Assembly: GCF_024199985.1 (NCBI RefSeq)
Contig: NZ_JANARS010000010.1
Span: 62,001 to 126,000, forward strand
Origin: Nocardioides pinisoli
Lineage (GTDB): Bacteria > Actinomycetota > Actinomycetes > Propionibacteriales > Nocardioidaceae
Direction of reading: 5' to 3'
Length of the DNA stretch: 64,000 nt
The position numbers were made by a program, and so were the translations under genes. Below are positions 35,745 through 43,304 of this stretch, piece by piece. How positions within the stretch are numbered: position 1 is the stretch's first letter; the number at the start of each line of letters is the position of its first letter. The notes under the pieces were generated by a model, which was given only the letters and a program-made list of their open reading frames with translations, had not been told where the DNA came from and did not search any database.

Positions 35745-36232
35745 TCGACCGGCTGCTGGAGGAGCGTCACCAGCTCCTCGGCCACCCGGCCGGGCTCGGC
35801 GTCGGCATAGGCCAACGCACGTCCGGCCCGGTGCCGCTCGAGGCGGTGGCGCACGTGGACCTGCTGCTCGAAGTGGTGCTCGAGCGGGACGTAGAGGAAC
35901 GGGCGCCGCGCCGCCGTCAGCTCCATGGTGGTGCTCAGCCCGCCCTGCACGACCGCGACGTCGCAGGCGGCGTGGTGCAGGTCGAGGTCGGGCAGGAAGC
36001 CGTGCACCTCGACGCCGTCGGGGACGCGCAGGCTGCCCGCGTCGATCCGGGGCCCGCTGACCAGCACCATCCGCAGGCCGGGGATCGCGGCGGCCAGTGG
36101 GTCGTACGACGCTGCGACACGCTGCAGCAGGTGGTGCCCCACCCCGGAGCCGCCGACCGAGACCACGCACACGACGTCGTCCGGTCCGTAGCCGAGGCGG
36201 TCGCGCAGCTCCTCGCGCCGCGCGGGGTCGGG
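35681..36232 (-). pseudogene. C-terminal remnant of a GT-B (MurG/MGT-like) glycosyltransferase
   Basis: About 184 C-terminal residues of a UDP-sugar glycosyltransferase: RDRLGYGPDDVVCVVSVGGSGVG begins the nucleotide-binding domain (VVSVGGSG), followed by VEVHGFLPDLDLHHAACDVAVVQGGLSTTMEL, the acceptor/donor loop of MGT and MurG relatives, and a normal C-terminus. The N-terminal acceptor domain is missing. At about 36,235 the similarity stops and plus-strand methyltransferase sequence begins. An upstream minus-strand ATG at 36409 only opens into antisense of that remnant. The call is a gene truncated by deletion. An expressed fragment cannot be excluded. Confidence 0.72.
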
Positions 36233-36235
36233 GCG

Positions 36236-36394
36236 CTGTGCGTGCCCAACGCCGTCTCGCAGCCGGGCGGCTACGCGCTCGGTGCCCAGGCGGGGGAGGC
36301 CGCGATCCGCCAGGTGGTGACCGACGCCGGGTTCACCCGCTTCCGCAGGGTCGCCGAGACGCCGTTCAACCACGTCTACGAGGCGCGCCCCTGA
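36236..36394 (+). pseudogene. C-terminal remnant of a SAM-dependent methyltransferase
   Basis: The last 52 residues of a methyltransferase of the type with LCVPNAVSQPG...ALGAQAGE followed by DAGFTRFRRVAETPFNHVYEARP and a normal stop. The N-terminal helical and SAM-binding domains are absent. To the left lies the headless glycosyltransferase on the opposite strand. Both genes lost their 5' halves at the same point, as expected if one deletion removed the shared head region of a divergent gene pair. Confidence 0.7.
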
Positions 36395-36407
36395 CAAGAT
36401 CGCGGGC

Positions 36408-37103
36408 ATGACGTACGCCGGTGCGGTGCGGGCGGCCCTGGCCGAGGTGGGCGACCCGGCCAGGGCCGCCCAGCAGCAGGCCTACATGAAGTCCGAGCTG
36501 CCCTACGTCGGGCTCGGCGCGCCCGCCCTGAAGGCGCTGCTGAGGCCGCTGCTCGTCGAGCACCGGTTCGTCGACCGGGCGCAGTGGGAGGCCGCCGCGC
36601 TCGAGCTGTGGGAGGACGCCGAGCACCGGGAGGAGTGGTATGCCGCGATCGCGCTGCTGCGCCACCGCGCGTACCGGTCGTGGCTCGACCCCGACCTGCT
36701 GCCGCTGCTCGAGACCCTCGTGCGCACCGGTGCCTGGTGGGACGTCGTCGACGAGATCGCCTCGCACCCTGTCGGCCAGGTGCTGCTCGACCACCGGGTG
36801 CCGACGACGCCCGTCATGGACGCCTGGTCGATCGACCAGGACAGCCTGTGGGTGCGCCGTACGGCGATGCTGTCGCAGCTGCGCCACGGCGAGCACACCG
36901 ACACCGACCTGCTCGAGCGCGTGCTGGTCGCCAACCTCGACGACACGGTGCACGGCCGTGACTTCTTCGTCCGCAAGGCGCTCGGCTGGGCCCTTCGCCA
37001 GCACGCCCGCACCGACCCGGCGTGGGTCCGCACCTTCGTCGCGACCTACGACGACAGGCTCAGCGGGCTGTCACGCCGGGAGGCGCTCAAGCACCTCGGG
37101 TGA
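36408..37103 (+). CDS. DNA alkylation repair protein, AlkD-like
   Basis: A 231-residue all-helical HEAT-repeat DNA glycosylase-like protein. Family marks are YMKSELPYVGLGAPALK near residues 26-42, the repeat with WDVVDEIASHPVG, DQDSLWVRRTAMLSQL and DFFVRKALGWALRQ near 185-198, which matches AlkD's DNA-facing region. It would excise or bind alkylated bases. The ATG at 36408 lies 7 bases after CAAGAT (36395-36400), so its promoter sits on the stop codon of the methyltransferase remnant and may have been created or kept by that rearrangement. Confidence 0.9.
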   Translation: MTYAGAVRAALAEVGDPARAAQQQAYMKSELPYVGLGAPALKALLRPLLVEHRFVDRAQWEAAALELWEDAEHREEWYAAIALLRHRAYRSWLDPDLLPLLETLVRTGAWWDVVDEIASHPVGQVLLDHRVPTTPVMDAWSIDQDSLWVRRTAMLSQLRHGEHTDTDLLERVLVANLDDTVHGRDFFVRKALGWALRQHARTDPAWVRTFVATYDDRLSGLSRREALKHLG

Positions 37104-37172
37104 TCGCGTCGCTTGCTCGTCTGACCTCGACGCGCTCGTGCGACTTCGTGCCTCAGTCGCGTCGCTTGCTCG
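37104..37172. repeat. Short direct repeats in the AlkD / sirohydrochlorin chelatase gap
   Basis: TCGCGTCGCTTGCTCG occurs at 37104-37119 and again at 37157-37172, 53 bases apart, with further CGCTCG elements up to 37220. The 123-base gap between the convergent genes has no reading frame and probably carries a decayed intergenic repeat. Confidence 0.5.
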
Positions 37173-37226
37173 ATCTGGCCGAGCCCACGCGGCGCGCTCG
37201 TCCCTCGCGCGCCGCTGCTCGTCTCA

Positions 37227-37970
37227 TCAGACGGGCACGAGCTCGACCGCGCCCACGGCGTAGCGGGCGAGGATCGCGCGGGCGACCGCCGGGTGCGCAC
37301 CCAGCGGGTCGGAGACCGCGACGGCCCCGGCCTCGACGGCCAGCTCGGTCGCCCGGTCGGGCAGCCGGCCGGGGGCGAGGAAGAACGAGGCCACGGCGAT
37401 GTGGCGCTTGCCCTCGGCGCGGAAGGCCCGCACCGCCTCGCCGGCGGCCGGGGGAGCGGCCGAGGCGAAGGCGGCGGTGACCGGGAGCCGGTGCCGCGCA
37501 CCCCAGGTGCGGGCGATGCGGGCGACCGCCTGGTTGGCGAGCGGGTCGGACGAACCGGCCGCGGCCAGCACCAGCGCGTCGAGCTCGCGCACCCGCGCCG
37601 CCTTGAGCGCGTCGCGCAGGCGGACGTCGAGCACCTCGAGGAAGGCGGCCTCCATGCCGAGGATGCGGCTGGCCTGGATGCGTACGCCGTCGTGGCGGGC
37701 CATGGCCGCCTTGATGGCCTCCGGCACGTCGACCTTCGCGTGGTAGGCCTCGGTGAGCAGGAGGGGGACGACGACGATCTCCTCGTGACCGGCCTTCACC
37801 AGGCGGTCGACGACCGTGTCGAAGCTCGGCTTGGAGAGGTCGAGGAAGGCCGTCTCGACCTTGAGGTCGGGGCGCAGCGCCTTGACCTCGGCGACGAGCG
37901 CCTTGATCGTCGCGGCCGAACGCGGGTCCCGGCTTCCGTGGGCCAGGGCAACCAGAGCAGGAGCAGCCAT
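37227..37970 (-). CDS. Sirohydrochlorin chelatase / CbiX-like protein
   Basis: A 247-residue two-lobed chelatase that inserts Fe2+ into sirohydrochlorin to make siroheme, the cofactor of the sulfite reductase encoded upstream. The N-terminal ALVALAHGSRDPRS carries the catalytic His (HGSR) and a second lobe begins at about 125 with LVLAAAGSSDP. EEIVVVPLLLTEAYHAKVDVP holds the second metal ligand His. Family members may also be cobaltochelatases, but the sulfur operon context favours iron. The ATG at 37970 has GGAGG 13 bases upstream. Last gene of the sulfur operon, 106 bases after cysH. Confidence 0.88.
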   Translation of the reverse strand: MAAPALVALAHGSRDPRSAATIKALVAEVKALRPDLKVETAFLDLSKPSFDTVVDRLVKAGHEEIVVVPLLLTEAYHAKVDVPEAIKAAMARHDGVRIQASRILGMEAAFLEVLDVRLRDALKAARVRELDALVLAAAGSSDPLANQAVARIARTWGARHRLPVTAAFASAAPPAAGEAVRAFRAEGKRHIAVASFFLAPGRLPDRATELAVEAGAVAVSDPLGAHPAVARAILARYAVGAVELVPV

Positions 37971-38076
37971 CAGGGGTGCCTCCGTTCGTGTGTGGAGCGG
38001 TGGTGCTTCAGGTGGGGGTGCTGCGGGACGACGGCGTTGTCGACCCGGTGTGAGGAGGAGATCTCGTGGCATGTCG

Positions 38077-38820
38077 TCATGCGTGGATCCCGCACTCGGT
38101 CTTGGAGGTGCCGGCCCAGCGTCCGCTGCGCGGGTCGTCGCCGGGGGCGACGCGGCGCGTGCACGGCCAGCAGCCGATGCTCGGGTAGCCGTCGTGCACG
38201 AGCGGGTTGACCAGCACCCCGTTGTCGACGATGTACCGCTCGACCTGCTCGTCGCTCCAGCGCGCCAGCGGGGAGACCTTGACCTTGCCCTTGCGGGCGT
38301 CCCAGCCGACGACCGGGGCGATGACCCGGTTGTGGGTCTCCGCGCGGCGCAGCCCGGTGGCCCAGGCGTCGTACTCGGCCAGGGTGTCGGCGAGCGGCTT
38401 GACCTTGCGCAGCGCGCAGCAGAGGTCGGGGTCGGTCTTGTAGAGGTCCTTGCCGTACTGCTCGTCCTGCTCGGCGACGGTGAGCGAGGTGCTCACGGTG
38501 CGCAGGTTGACCGGGAGGGTCGCCTCGACGGCGTCGCGAGTGCCGATGGTCTCGACGAAGTGGTAGCCGGTGTCGAGGAAGACGACGTCGATGCCGGGCG
38601 CGACCGTCGAGGCGAGGTGCGCGAGCACGGCGTCGCCCATCGAGGAGGTGATCGCGAACCGGTCGCCGAAGGTCGCGACGGCCCACTCGATGATCACCTC
38701 GGCGGGCGCGAGCTCGAGCTCGGCGCCGACGTGGGAGACGAGCTCGCGCAGCTCCTCCGGCGTACGTCCCTCGGTGTGGGTGCCCTTGAAGTCGCGGGCG
38801 GCGCGGGTCGAGAGGCTCAT
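38077..38820 (-). CDS. cysH: Adenylyl-sulfate (APS) reductase, CysH-type with 4Fe-4S site
   Basis: A 247-residue thioredoxin-dependent reductase that converts APS (or PAPS) to sulfite. The ATP-sulfurylase-type loop ITSSMGDAVLAHL, the VVFLDTGYHF segment and the C-terminal catalytic motif ECGIH (as KTECGIHA) are present. The cysteine pairs DLCCALRKVKP and GCWPCTR identify the iron-sulfur form, which normally prefers APS over PAPS. The ATG overlaps the stop of the zinc-ribbon gene (ATGA). Product sulfite feeds the reductase encoded two genes upstream. Confidence 0.94.
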   Translation of the reverse strand: MSLSTRAARDFKGTHTEGRTPEELRELVSHVGAELELAPAEVIIEWAVATFGDRFAITSSMGDAVLAHLASTVAPGIDVVFLDTGYHFVETIGTRDAVEATLPVNLRTVSTSLTVAEQDEQYGKDLYKTDPDLCCALRKVKPLADTLAEYDAWATGLRRAETHNRVIAPVVGWDARKGKVKVSPLARWSDEQVERYIVDNGVLVNPLVHDGYPSIGCWPCTRRVAPGDDPRSGRWAGTSKTECGIHA

Positions 38821-38978
38821 GGTGCGCCTCCCGTGCCCGGGTGCGGGATCATCCCGGTCATCTGCACGGTGAAGCTGCGCAGGCACGAGCGGCACTCCCA
38901 GGCCCCTGCACCCTCTCGGGGGAACAGGTTCTCGTCCCCGCAGTAGGGGCAGTGGAACGGGACCGCGCGCTCGGACAT
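38817..38978 (-). CDS. 53-aa zinc-ribbon protein in the sulfur assimilation operon
   Basis: Small protein missed by length cut-offs. It starts at an ATG (38976-38978) overlapping the sulfite reductase stop (TGATG) and stops in overlap with the cysH start (ATGA). The sequence MSERAVPFHCPYCGDENL continues to WECRSCLRSFTVQ, so two CxxC pairs (Cys10/13 and Cys29/32) form a rubredoxin-like zinc ribbon. Proline/glycine-rich tail of about 12 residues. Full overlap on both sides argues strongly that it is real and translated with the two enzymes. Function unknown. It might assist electron transfer or complex assembly. Confidence 0.85.
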   Translation of the reverse strand: MSERAVPFHCPYCGDENLFPREGAGAWECRSCLRSFTVQMTGMIPHPGTGGAP

Positions 38979-40690
38979 CAGACCGCCACCGGCTCCCCGC
39001 GCAGCAGGACCTCGTCGGCGCGCGCCACCCAGGCGGCGAACCGCTCACCCTCGGTGCGGTCCTGGAGGTAGGCGCTGACGACGGCCGACACGTAGTCGTC
39101 GAGGCCGGCGCTGGTGACCTTGTGCGCGCGCAGCTTGCGGCCCATGGCGGGGTTGAGGCCGAGCGCACCGCCGAGGTGCACCTGGAAGCCCTCGACCTGC
39201 GTGCCGTCGGCGTCCATGACGAGCTGGCCCTTGAGGCCGATGTCGGCGACCTGGGTGCGGGCGCACGCGTTGGGGCAGCCGTTGACGTTGACCGAGATGT
39301 CGGTGTCGAGGTCGGGGAAGCGCTTCTCGAGCTCGGTCACCAGCCGGCGGGCGCGCTCCTTGGTGTCGACGATCGCGAGCTTGCAGAACTCGATGCCGGT
39401 GCAGGCCATCGTGGACCGGCGCCAGTTGCTCGGCCGCGCGGTCAGCCCGATCTTCTCGAGGTCGTCGGCGAACGCCTCGGTGTCGTCGGCGGCCACGCCG
39501 ATCACGACCAGCTTCTGGTAGGCCGTGAGCCGCGCGCCGCGGGCGCCGTAGCGCTCGACCAGATCGCCCAGCGCGCTCAGCGTGGTGCCGTCGATGCGGC
39601 CGACCACGGGGGCGGCGCCGACATAGAACCGGCCGTCCTTCTGCTCGTGGATGCCGATGTGGTCGCCCTGGGCGATCGGCGACTCGGGGGAGGGGTTGTC
39701 GACGAGCTGCTTGTGGAGGTACTCGTTCTCCAGGACCTCGCGGAACTTCTCCTTGCCCCAGTCGGCGAGCAGGAACTTCAGGCGGGCCTTGGAGCGCAGC
39801 CGGCGGTAGCCGTAGTCGCGGAAGATGCCGGCGACGCCCTCCCAGGCGTCGGCGACCTCGTCGAGCGGGATCCACACGCCGAGCTTGTGGGCGAGCATCG
39901 GGTTGGTCGACAGGCCGCCGCCGACCCAGAGGTCGAAGCCGGGGCCGTGCTCGGGGTGGACGGTGCCGACGAACGAGACGTCGTTGACCTCGGGCGCGAC
40001 GTCGTGGCTGGGGTGGCCGGTCAGCGCGGTCTTGAACTTGCGCGGCAGGTTGGAGAAGTCGGGGTTGCCCAGGATGCGGCGCTTGATCTCGGCGAGCGCC
40101 TCGGAGCCGTCGATGATCTCGTCCTTGGCGATGCCCGCGACGGGGGAGCCGAGGAACGGGCGCGGGCTGTCGCCGCACGCCTCCAGCGTGGTGAGGCCGA
40201 CCGCCTCGAGCCGCTCCCAGATCGCCGGGACGCTCTCGATCTCGATCCAGTGGTACTGGATGTTGTTGCGGTCGGTGATGTCGGCGGTGTTGCGGGCGTA
40301 CGCCGTCGACACCTCGCCCAGCGCCCGCAGGGCTGCCGCGTCGAGGATCGCGCCGTCGGTGCGCACGCGCATCATGAAGAAGCGGTCGTCGAGCTCCTCC
40401 TCCCCGAGCTGCGCGGTCTTGCCGCCGTCGAACCCGGGCGCGCGCTGGGTGTAGAGGCCCATCCAGCGGAAGCGACCACGCAGGTCGGCCGGGTCGATCG
40501 AGTCGAAGCCGCGGCGCGAGTAGGTGTAGAGGATGCGGTCCCGCACGTTGAGCGGGTCGTCGTCCTTCTTGGACTGCTCGTTCTTGTTGAGCGGCTCGGT
40601 GTAGCCGAGCGCCCACTGGCCCTCGGCGCGCTTCGGGCGCGGGATCTCGGTGCGCTGGGCGGCCTGGGGCGTGAACCGGAGGTCAGGCAT
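38978..40690 (-). CDS. Ferredoxin-dependent assimilatory sulfite reductase (SirA/NirA family)
   Basis: A 570-residue siroheme/4Fe-4S enzyme reducing sulfite to sulfide with six electrons from ferredoxin. It has the duplicated ferrodoxin-like and nitrite/sulfite reductase half-domains. The cofactor cysteines are in MACTGIEFCKLA and VNGCPNACARTQ (the C-x5-C then C-x3-C pattern). Context with an APS reductase, a leader peptide and a siroheme chelatase makes sulfite, not nitrite, the likely substrate. The ATG at 40690 begins the conserved MPDLRFTPQ and follows AGGACC by a few bases. The 5' leader carries a 29-codon cysteine leader peptide. Confidence 0.92.
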   Translation of the reverse strand: MPDLRFTPQAAQRTEIPRPKRAEGQWALGYTEPLNKNEQSKKDDDPLNVRDRILYTYSRRGFDSIDPADLRGRFRWMGLYTQRAPGFDGGKTAQLGEEELDDRFFMMRVRTDGAILDAAALRALGEVSTAYARNTADITDRNNIQYHWIEIESVPAIWERLEAVGLTTLEACGDSPRPFLGSPVAGIAKDEIIDGSEALAEIKRRILGNPDFSNLPRKFKTALTGHPSHDVAPEVNDVSFVGTVHPEHGPGFDLWVGGGLSTNPMLAHKLGVWIPLDEVADAWEGVAGIFRDYGYRRLRSKARLKFLLADWGKEKFREVLENEYLHKQLVDNPSPESPIAQGDHIGIHEQKDGRFYVGAAPVVGRIDGTTLSALGDLVERYGARGARLTAYQKLVVIGVAADDTEAFADDLEKIGLTARPSNWRRSTMACTGIEFCKLAIVDTKERARRLVTELEKRFPDLDTDISVNVNGCPNACARTQVADIGLKGQLVMDADGTQVEGFQVHLGGALGLNPAMGRKLRAHKVTSAGLDDYVSAVVSAYLQDRTEGERFAAWVARADEVLLRGEPVAV

Positions 40691-40763
40691 GGTCAGGAAG
40701 GTCCTGTTCGCTGAGGGGTGCCGCGCGCGACGTTGAGCGCGGAGAGGGACTTCTGGGCGGCGT

Positions 40764-40853
40764 TCAGCGATGCCAACAGGTCGCGCTGCCCACACGCATG
40801 TAGTCGACGTGACGTCGGACCACGAGGTGCGTGTGGGTGGAGGCGGTGACCAT
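40764..40853 (-). CDS. Cysteine-responsive leader peptide, 29 aa
   Basis: A short frame 73 bases upstream of the sulfite reductase start: MVTASTHTHLV then VRRHVDYMRVGSA then TCWHR and stop. The RRHVDxxRVxSAxC pattern is that of the putative leader peptides found before cysteine and sulfur genes in Streptomyces and relatives. A Cys codon three codons before the stop codon (TGT TGG CAT CGC TGA) lets ribosome stalling report cysteinyl-tRNA supply. The ATG at 40853 lies 7 bases after a GAGACT -10 box, so this peptide may itself be read from a leaderless start. It is the likely regulator of the whole sulfur operon. Confidence 0.8.
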   Translation of the reverse strand: MVTASTHTHLVVRRHVDYMRVGSATCWHR

Positions 40854-40860
40854 GTCAAGA

Positions 40861-40890
40861 AGTCTCAGGGGTTGGACACCCGTTCCACAA
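40861..40890 (-). promoter_or_regulatory. Promoter of the sulfur assimilation operon
   Basis: On the minus strand, TTGTGG (40890-40885) is followed by 18 bases and GAGACT (40866-40861), and the leader-peptide ATG starts 7 bases later. Spacing fits a housekeeping sigma promoter with transcription beginning at the leader ATG. Confidence 0.5.
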
Positions 40891-40904
40891 GCCGAAATCT
40901 CGTT

Positions 40905-40933
40905 ATGTGGGACAGCGCGCCACGATGTGAGAC
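40905..40933. promoter_or_regulatory. Tandem ATGTGRGAC repeats upstream of the sulfur operon promoter
   Basis: ATGTGGGAC (40905-40913) and ATGTGAGAC (40925-40933) are direct repeats 20 bases apart, about two helical turns, immediately upstream of the -35 element. This is the place and phase expected for an activator dimer. The regulator is unknown. Confidence 0.5.
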
Positions 40934-41031
40934 GACGTCGATCGCGCCCGCCCCGCTCAACAGATGAGTGAGGTCCAGGTCACACCTTCGTGACCCGCTG
41001 GTACGACTCAGCCTCGGCGTCCCGGGGCCTC

Positions 41032-41037
41032 TAGGCT
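41032..41037 (+). promoter_or_regulatory. -10 box TAGGCT for glyA (leaderless)
   Basis: TAGGCT ends 7 bases before the glyA ATG, with GTTCCCC between and no Shine-Dalgarno. It implies transcription starting at the initiation codon. Confidence 0.6.
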
Positions 41038-41044
41038 GTTCCCC

Positions 41045-42481
41045 ATGACGGACTCCCTGATCAGCAGCGCGTACTCGCAGGCCCTCGAGGTGATCGCGTC
41101 GGTCGAGCCGCGCATCGCCGAGGCCACCCGCCAGGAGCTCACCGACCAGCGGGGCTCGCTCAAGCTGATCGCGTCGGAGAACTACGCCTCGCCGGCCGTA
41201 CTGCTGACGATGGGCACGTGGTTCAGCGACAAGTACGCCGAGGGCACCGTCGGGCACCGCTTCTACGCGGGCTGCCAGAACGTCGACACCGTCGAGTCCC
41301 TCGCCGCGGAGCACGCGCGTGAGCTCTTCGGCGCGCCCTACGCCTACGTCCAGCCGCACTCGGGCATCGACGCCAACCTCGTCGCCTTCTGGTCGATCCT
41401 CGCCAACAAGGTGGAGTCGCCCTACCTGGAGAAGATGCAGGCGAAGAACGTCAACGAGCTCTCCGAGGCCGACTGGGAGACCCTGCGCCACGAGTTCGGC
41501 AACCAGCGCCTGCTCGGCATGTCGCTCGACGCCGGCGGCCACCTCACGCACGGGTTCCGTCCCAACATCAGCGGCAAGATGTTCCACCAGCAGCAGTACG
41601 GCACCGACCCGGAGACCGGCCTGCTCGACTACGACGCGGTCGCGGCCAAGGCGCGCGAGTTCAGGCCGCTCGTGCTCGTCGCCGGATACTCCGCCTACCC
41701 GCGCCGGGTGAACTTCGCGAAGATGCGCGAGATCGCCGACGAGGTCGGTGCCGTGCTGATGGTCGACATGGCCCACTTCGCCGGCCTCGTCGCCGGCAAG
41801 GTGTTCACGGGCGAGGAGGACCCGGTTCCCTTCGCCCACCTCACCACCACCACGACCCACAAGTCGCTGCGCGGTCCGCGCGGCGGCATGGTGCTGGCGC
41901 AGGAGGAGTTCGCCGCCGACGTCGACCGCGGCTGCCCGATGGTGCTCGGCGGCCCCCTGTCGCACGTGATGGCCGCCAAGGCCGTCGCCTTCGCCGAGGC
42001 CCGCACCACCGAGTTCCAGGACTACGCCCAGCGGATCGCCGACAACGCGAAGTCGCTGGCCGAGGGCTTCCTGACCCGCGGGGCCAACCTCGTGACCGGC
42101 GGCACCGACAACCACATCGTCCTGCTCGACGTCTCGTCCTTCGGCCTCACCGGTCGCCAGGCCGAGTCCGCCCTGCTCGACGCCGGCGTCGTCACCAACC
42201 GCAACTCGGTCCCGGCCGACCCCAACGGCGCCTGGTACACCTCCGGCGTCCGGCTCGGCACGCCCGCGCTCACCACGCGCGGCTTCGGCCACGACGAGTT
42301 CGACACGGTGGCCGAGCTCATCGTCGACGTGCTCAGCAACACCGAGGCCGGCACCACGAAGGCCGGCGGGCCCAGCAAGGCGTCGTACGTCCTGGGCGAC
42401 GGCGTCGCCGACCGCGTCACGAAGCGCTCGGCGGAGATGCTCGACAAGCACCCGCTCTACCCAGGTCTCGTCCTCAGCTGA
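41045..42481 (+). CDS. glyA: Serine hydroxymethyltransferase, long form
   Basis: PLP enzyme interconverting serine and glycine with tetrahydrofolate, cytoplasmic, feeding one-carbon metabolism. The PLP lysine is Lys273 in TTTTHKSLRGPRGG. Other marks are LIASENYASPAVL, EGTVGHRFYAGCQNVD and DMAHFAGLVAGK. At 478 residues it is about 60 longer than the usual bacterial GlyA. The extra sequence is in the middle (around NELSEADWETLRHEFGNQ), a form seen in some actinobacteria alongside or instead of the short form. Its 3' end overlaps the convergent DUF2270 gene by 8 bases. Confidence 0.95.
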   Translation: MTDSLISSAYSQALEVIASVEPRIAEATRQELTDQRGSLKLIASENYASPAVLLTMGTWFSDKYAEGTVGHRFYAGCQNVDTVESLAAEHARELFGAPYAYVQPHSGIDANLVAFWSILANKVESPYLEKMQAKNVNELSEADWETLRHEFGNQRLLGMSLDAGGHLTHGFRPNISGKMFHQQQYGTDPETGLLDYDAVAAKAREFRPLVLVAGYSAYPRRVNFAKMREIADEVGAVLMVDMAHFAGLVAGKVFTGEEDPVPFAHLTTTTTHKSLRGPRGGMVLAQEEFAADVDRGCPMVLGGPLSHVMAAKAVAFAEARTTEFQDYAQRIADNAKSLAEGFLTRGANLVTGGTDNHIVLLDVSSFGLTGRQAESALLDAGVVTNRNSVPADPNGAWYTSGVRLGTPALTTRGFGHDEFDTVAELIVDVLSNTEAGTTKAGGPSKASYVLGDGVADRVTKRSAEMLDKHPLYPGLVLS

Positions 42482-43157
42482 GCTCCGCGTCCCCGTCCGC
42501 CTCCCCGTCGGCACCGGGGAAGCGGACCCACCGCGGGTCAGTGTTGACGTCGTAGGTGCGCTTGCCGTGCAGGACCCACAGGCCGACGTGCACGAGTGCC
42601 AGGACGACCCCGAGGATGGCGGCCAGCCACGGCCCACCCGGCCAGGCGATGAAGGCGACCAGCCCGCCCACGACGATCGAGTTGACCACGACCACGAAGA
42701 TCGCGGCGCTGGCGAGCACGTGGTTGACGTCGCGGACCGGACCCATCGTGTAGGTCTGGGTGACCTGCCGCGGGTCGTCGCCGATCCCGGTGACGAAGTA
42801 GGGCGCCAGCGTGGGGTCGAGGGCCACGTAGGCCGCGCGGAGCCGGTTCATCCCCAGCACGAAGAAGTAGTCCTCCTGGCTGGCGTTGGCGACGCGGAAG
42901 CTGGTCAGCGTGCCGGTGAGCAGCACCACCAGGCCGAGGGTGATCGCCAGGATGCGGAACGTCTCGGTGTAGCCCAGCCCCTGCACGGCCAGCGCCAGGA
43001 ACACCAGGACGGCGGAGGTGAAGGTGAGCTGCGCCGAGATGCGGCCCATGACCTCGTTCCACGTCTGGCTGCGCACCGCGAGCAGGCCCCAGTGCTCGGT
43101 CGCGAGGATCTGCGCCCGCACCGCGGGCGGCACGGGCTCGGGGCTCGGCTGGCTCAT
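42474..43157 (-). CDS. DUF2270 membrane protein
   Basis: A 227-residue integral membrane protein of the DUF2270 family. Two N-proximal transmembrane segments (about 45-65 and 70-90, LTFTSAVLVFLALAVQ and ILAITLGLVVLLTGTL) and two C-proximal ones (about 145-190, AAIFVVVVNSIVVGGLVAFIAW and WLAAILGVVLALVHVG) flank a soluble loop with FVLGMNRLRAAYVALDPTLAPYF, the family signature. Function unknown. The ATG at 43157 follows AGGAGG. It is the last minus-strand gene before the palindromic repeat at 43218. Confidence 0.82.
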   Translation of the reverse strand: MSQPSPEPVPPAVRAQILATEHWGLLAVRSQTWNEVMGRISAQLTFTSAVLVFLALAVQGLGYTETFRILAITLGLVVLLTGTLTSFRVANASQEDYFFVLGMNRLRAAYVALDPTLAPYFVTGIGDDPRQVTQTYTMGPVRDVNHVLASAAIFVVVVNSIVVGGLVAFIAWPGGPWLAAILGVVLALVHVGLWVLHGKRTYDVNTDPRWVRFPGADGEADGDAELS

Positions 43158-43217
43158 GGCGCCTCCTGGTCGTCCCACGGTAGACCGGCGCCTCGTCGCC
43201 CGGCATCCCCGATCTGT

Positions 43218-43304
43218 CGTAGACGCGCAGACAGAAGCCGTGCGCGCCGCGCCGCTCACGCGGCGACGGGCCACGCCGCGTGCGCTTCTGTCTGCGCGTC
43301 TACG
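43218..43304. repeat. Palindromic repeat A (left of DUF559 gene)
   Basis: Perfect 21-bp inverted repeat: CGTAGACGCGCAGACAGAAGC (43218-43238) and its complement (43284-43304), separated by a GC-rich 45-base loop. The loop contains the stop codon of the DUF559 gene and the right arm is translated as part of its C-terminus. Confidence 0.85.

Noticed and set aside
35309..36235. Plus-strand open frame leading into the methyltransferase remnant
   Set aside because: It is out of frame with the BTAD regulator and antisense to the glycosyltransferase remnant. Only the last 52 codons look like a methyltransferase.
37104..37226. A small gene or tRNA in the gap between AlkD-like and chelatase genes
   Set aside because: No frame with a plausible start, no cloverleaf. 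Only short direct repeats were found.
42474..42481. Frameshift or misassembly at the glyA/DUF2270 junction
   Set aside because: The 8-base overlap is between intact convergent genes with normal C-termini, which is common in compact genomes.
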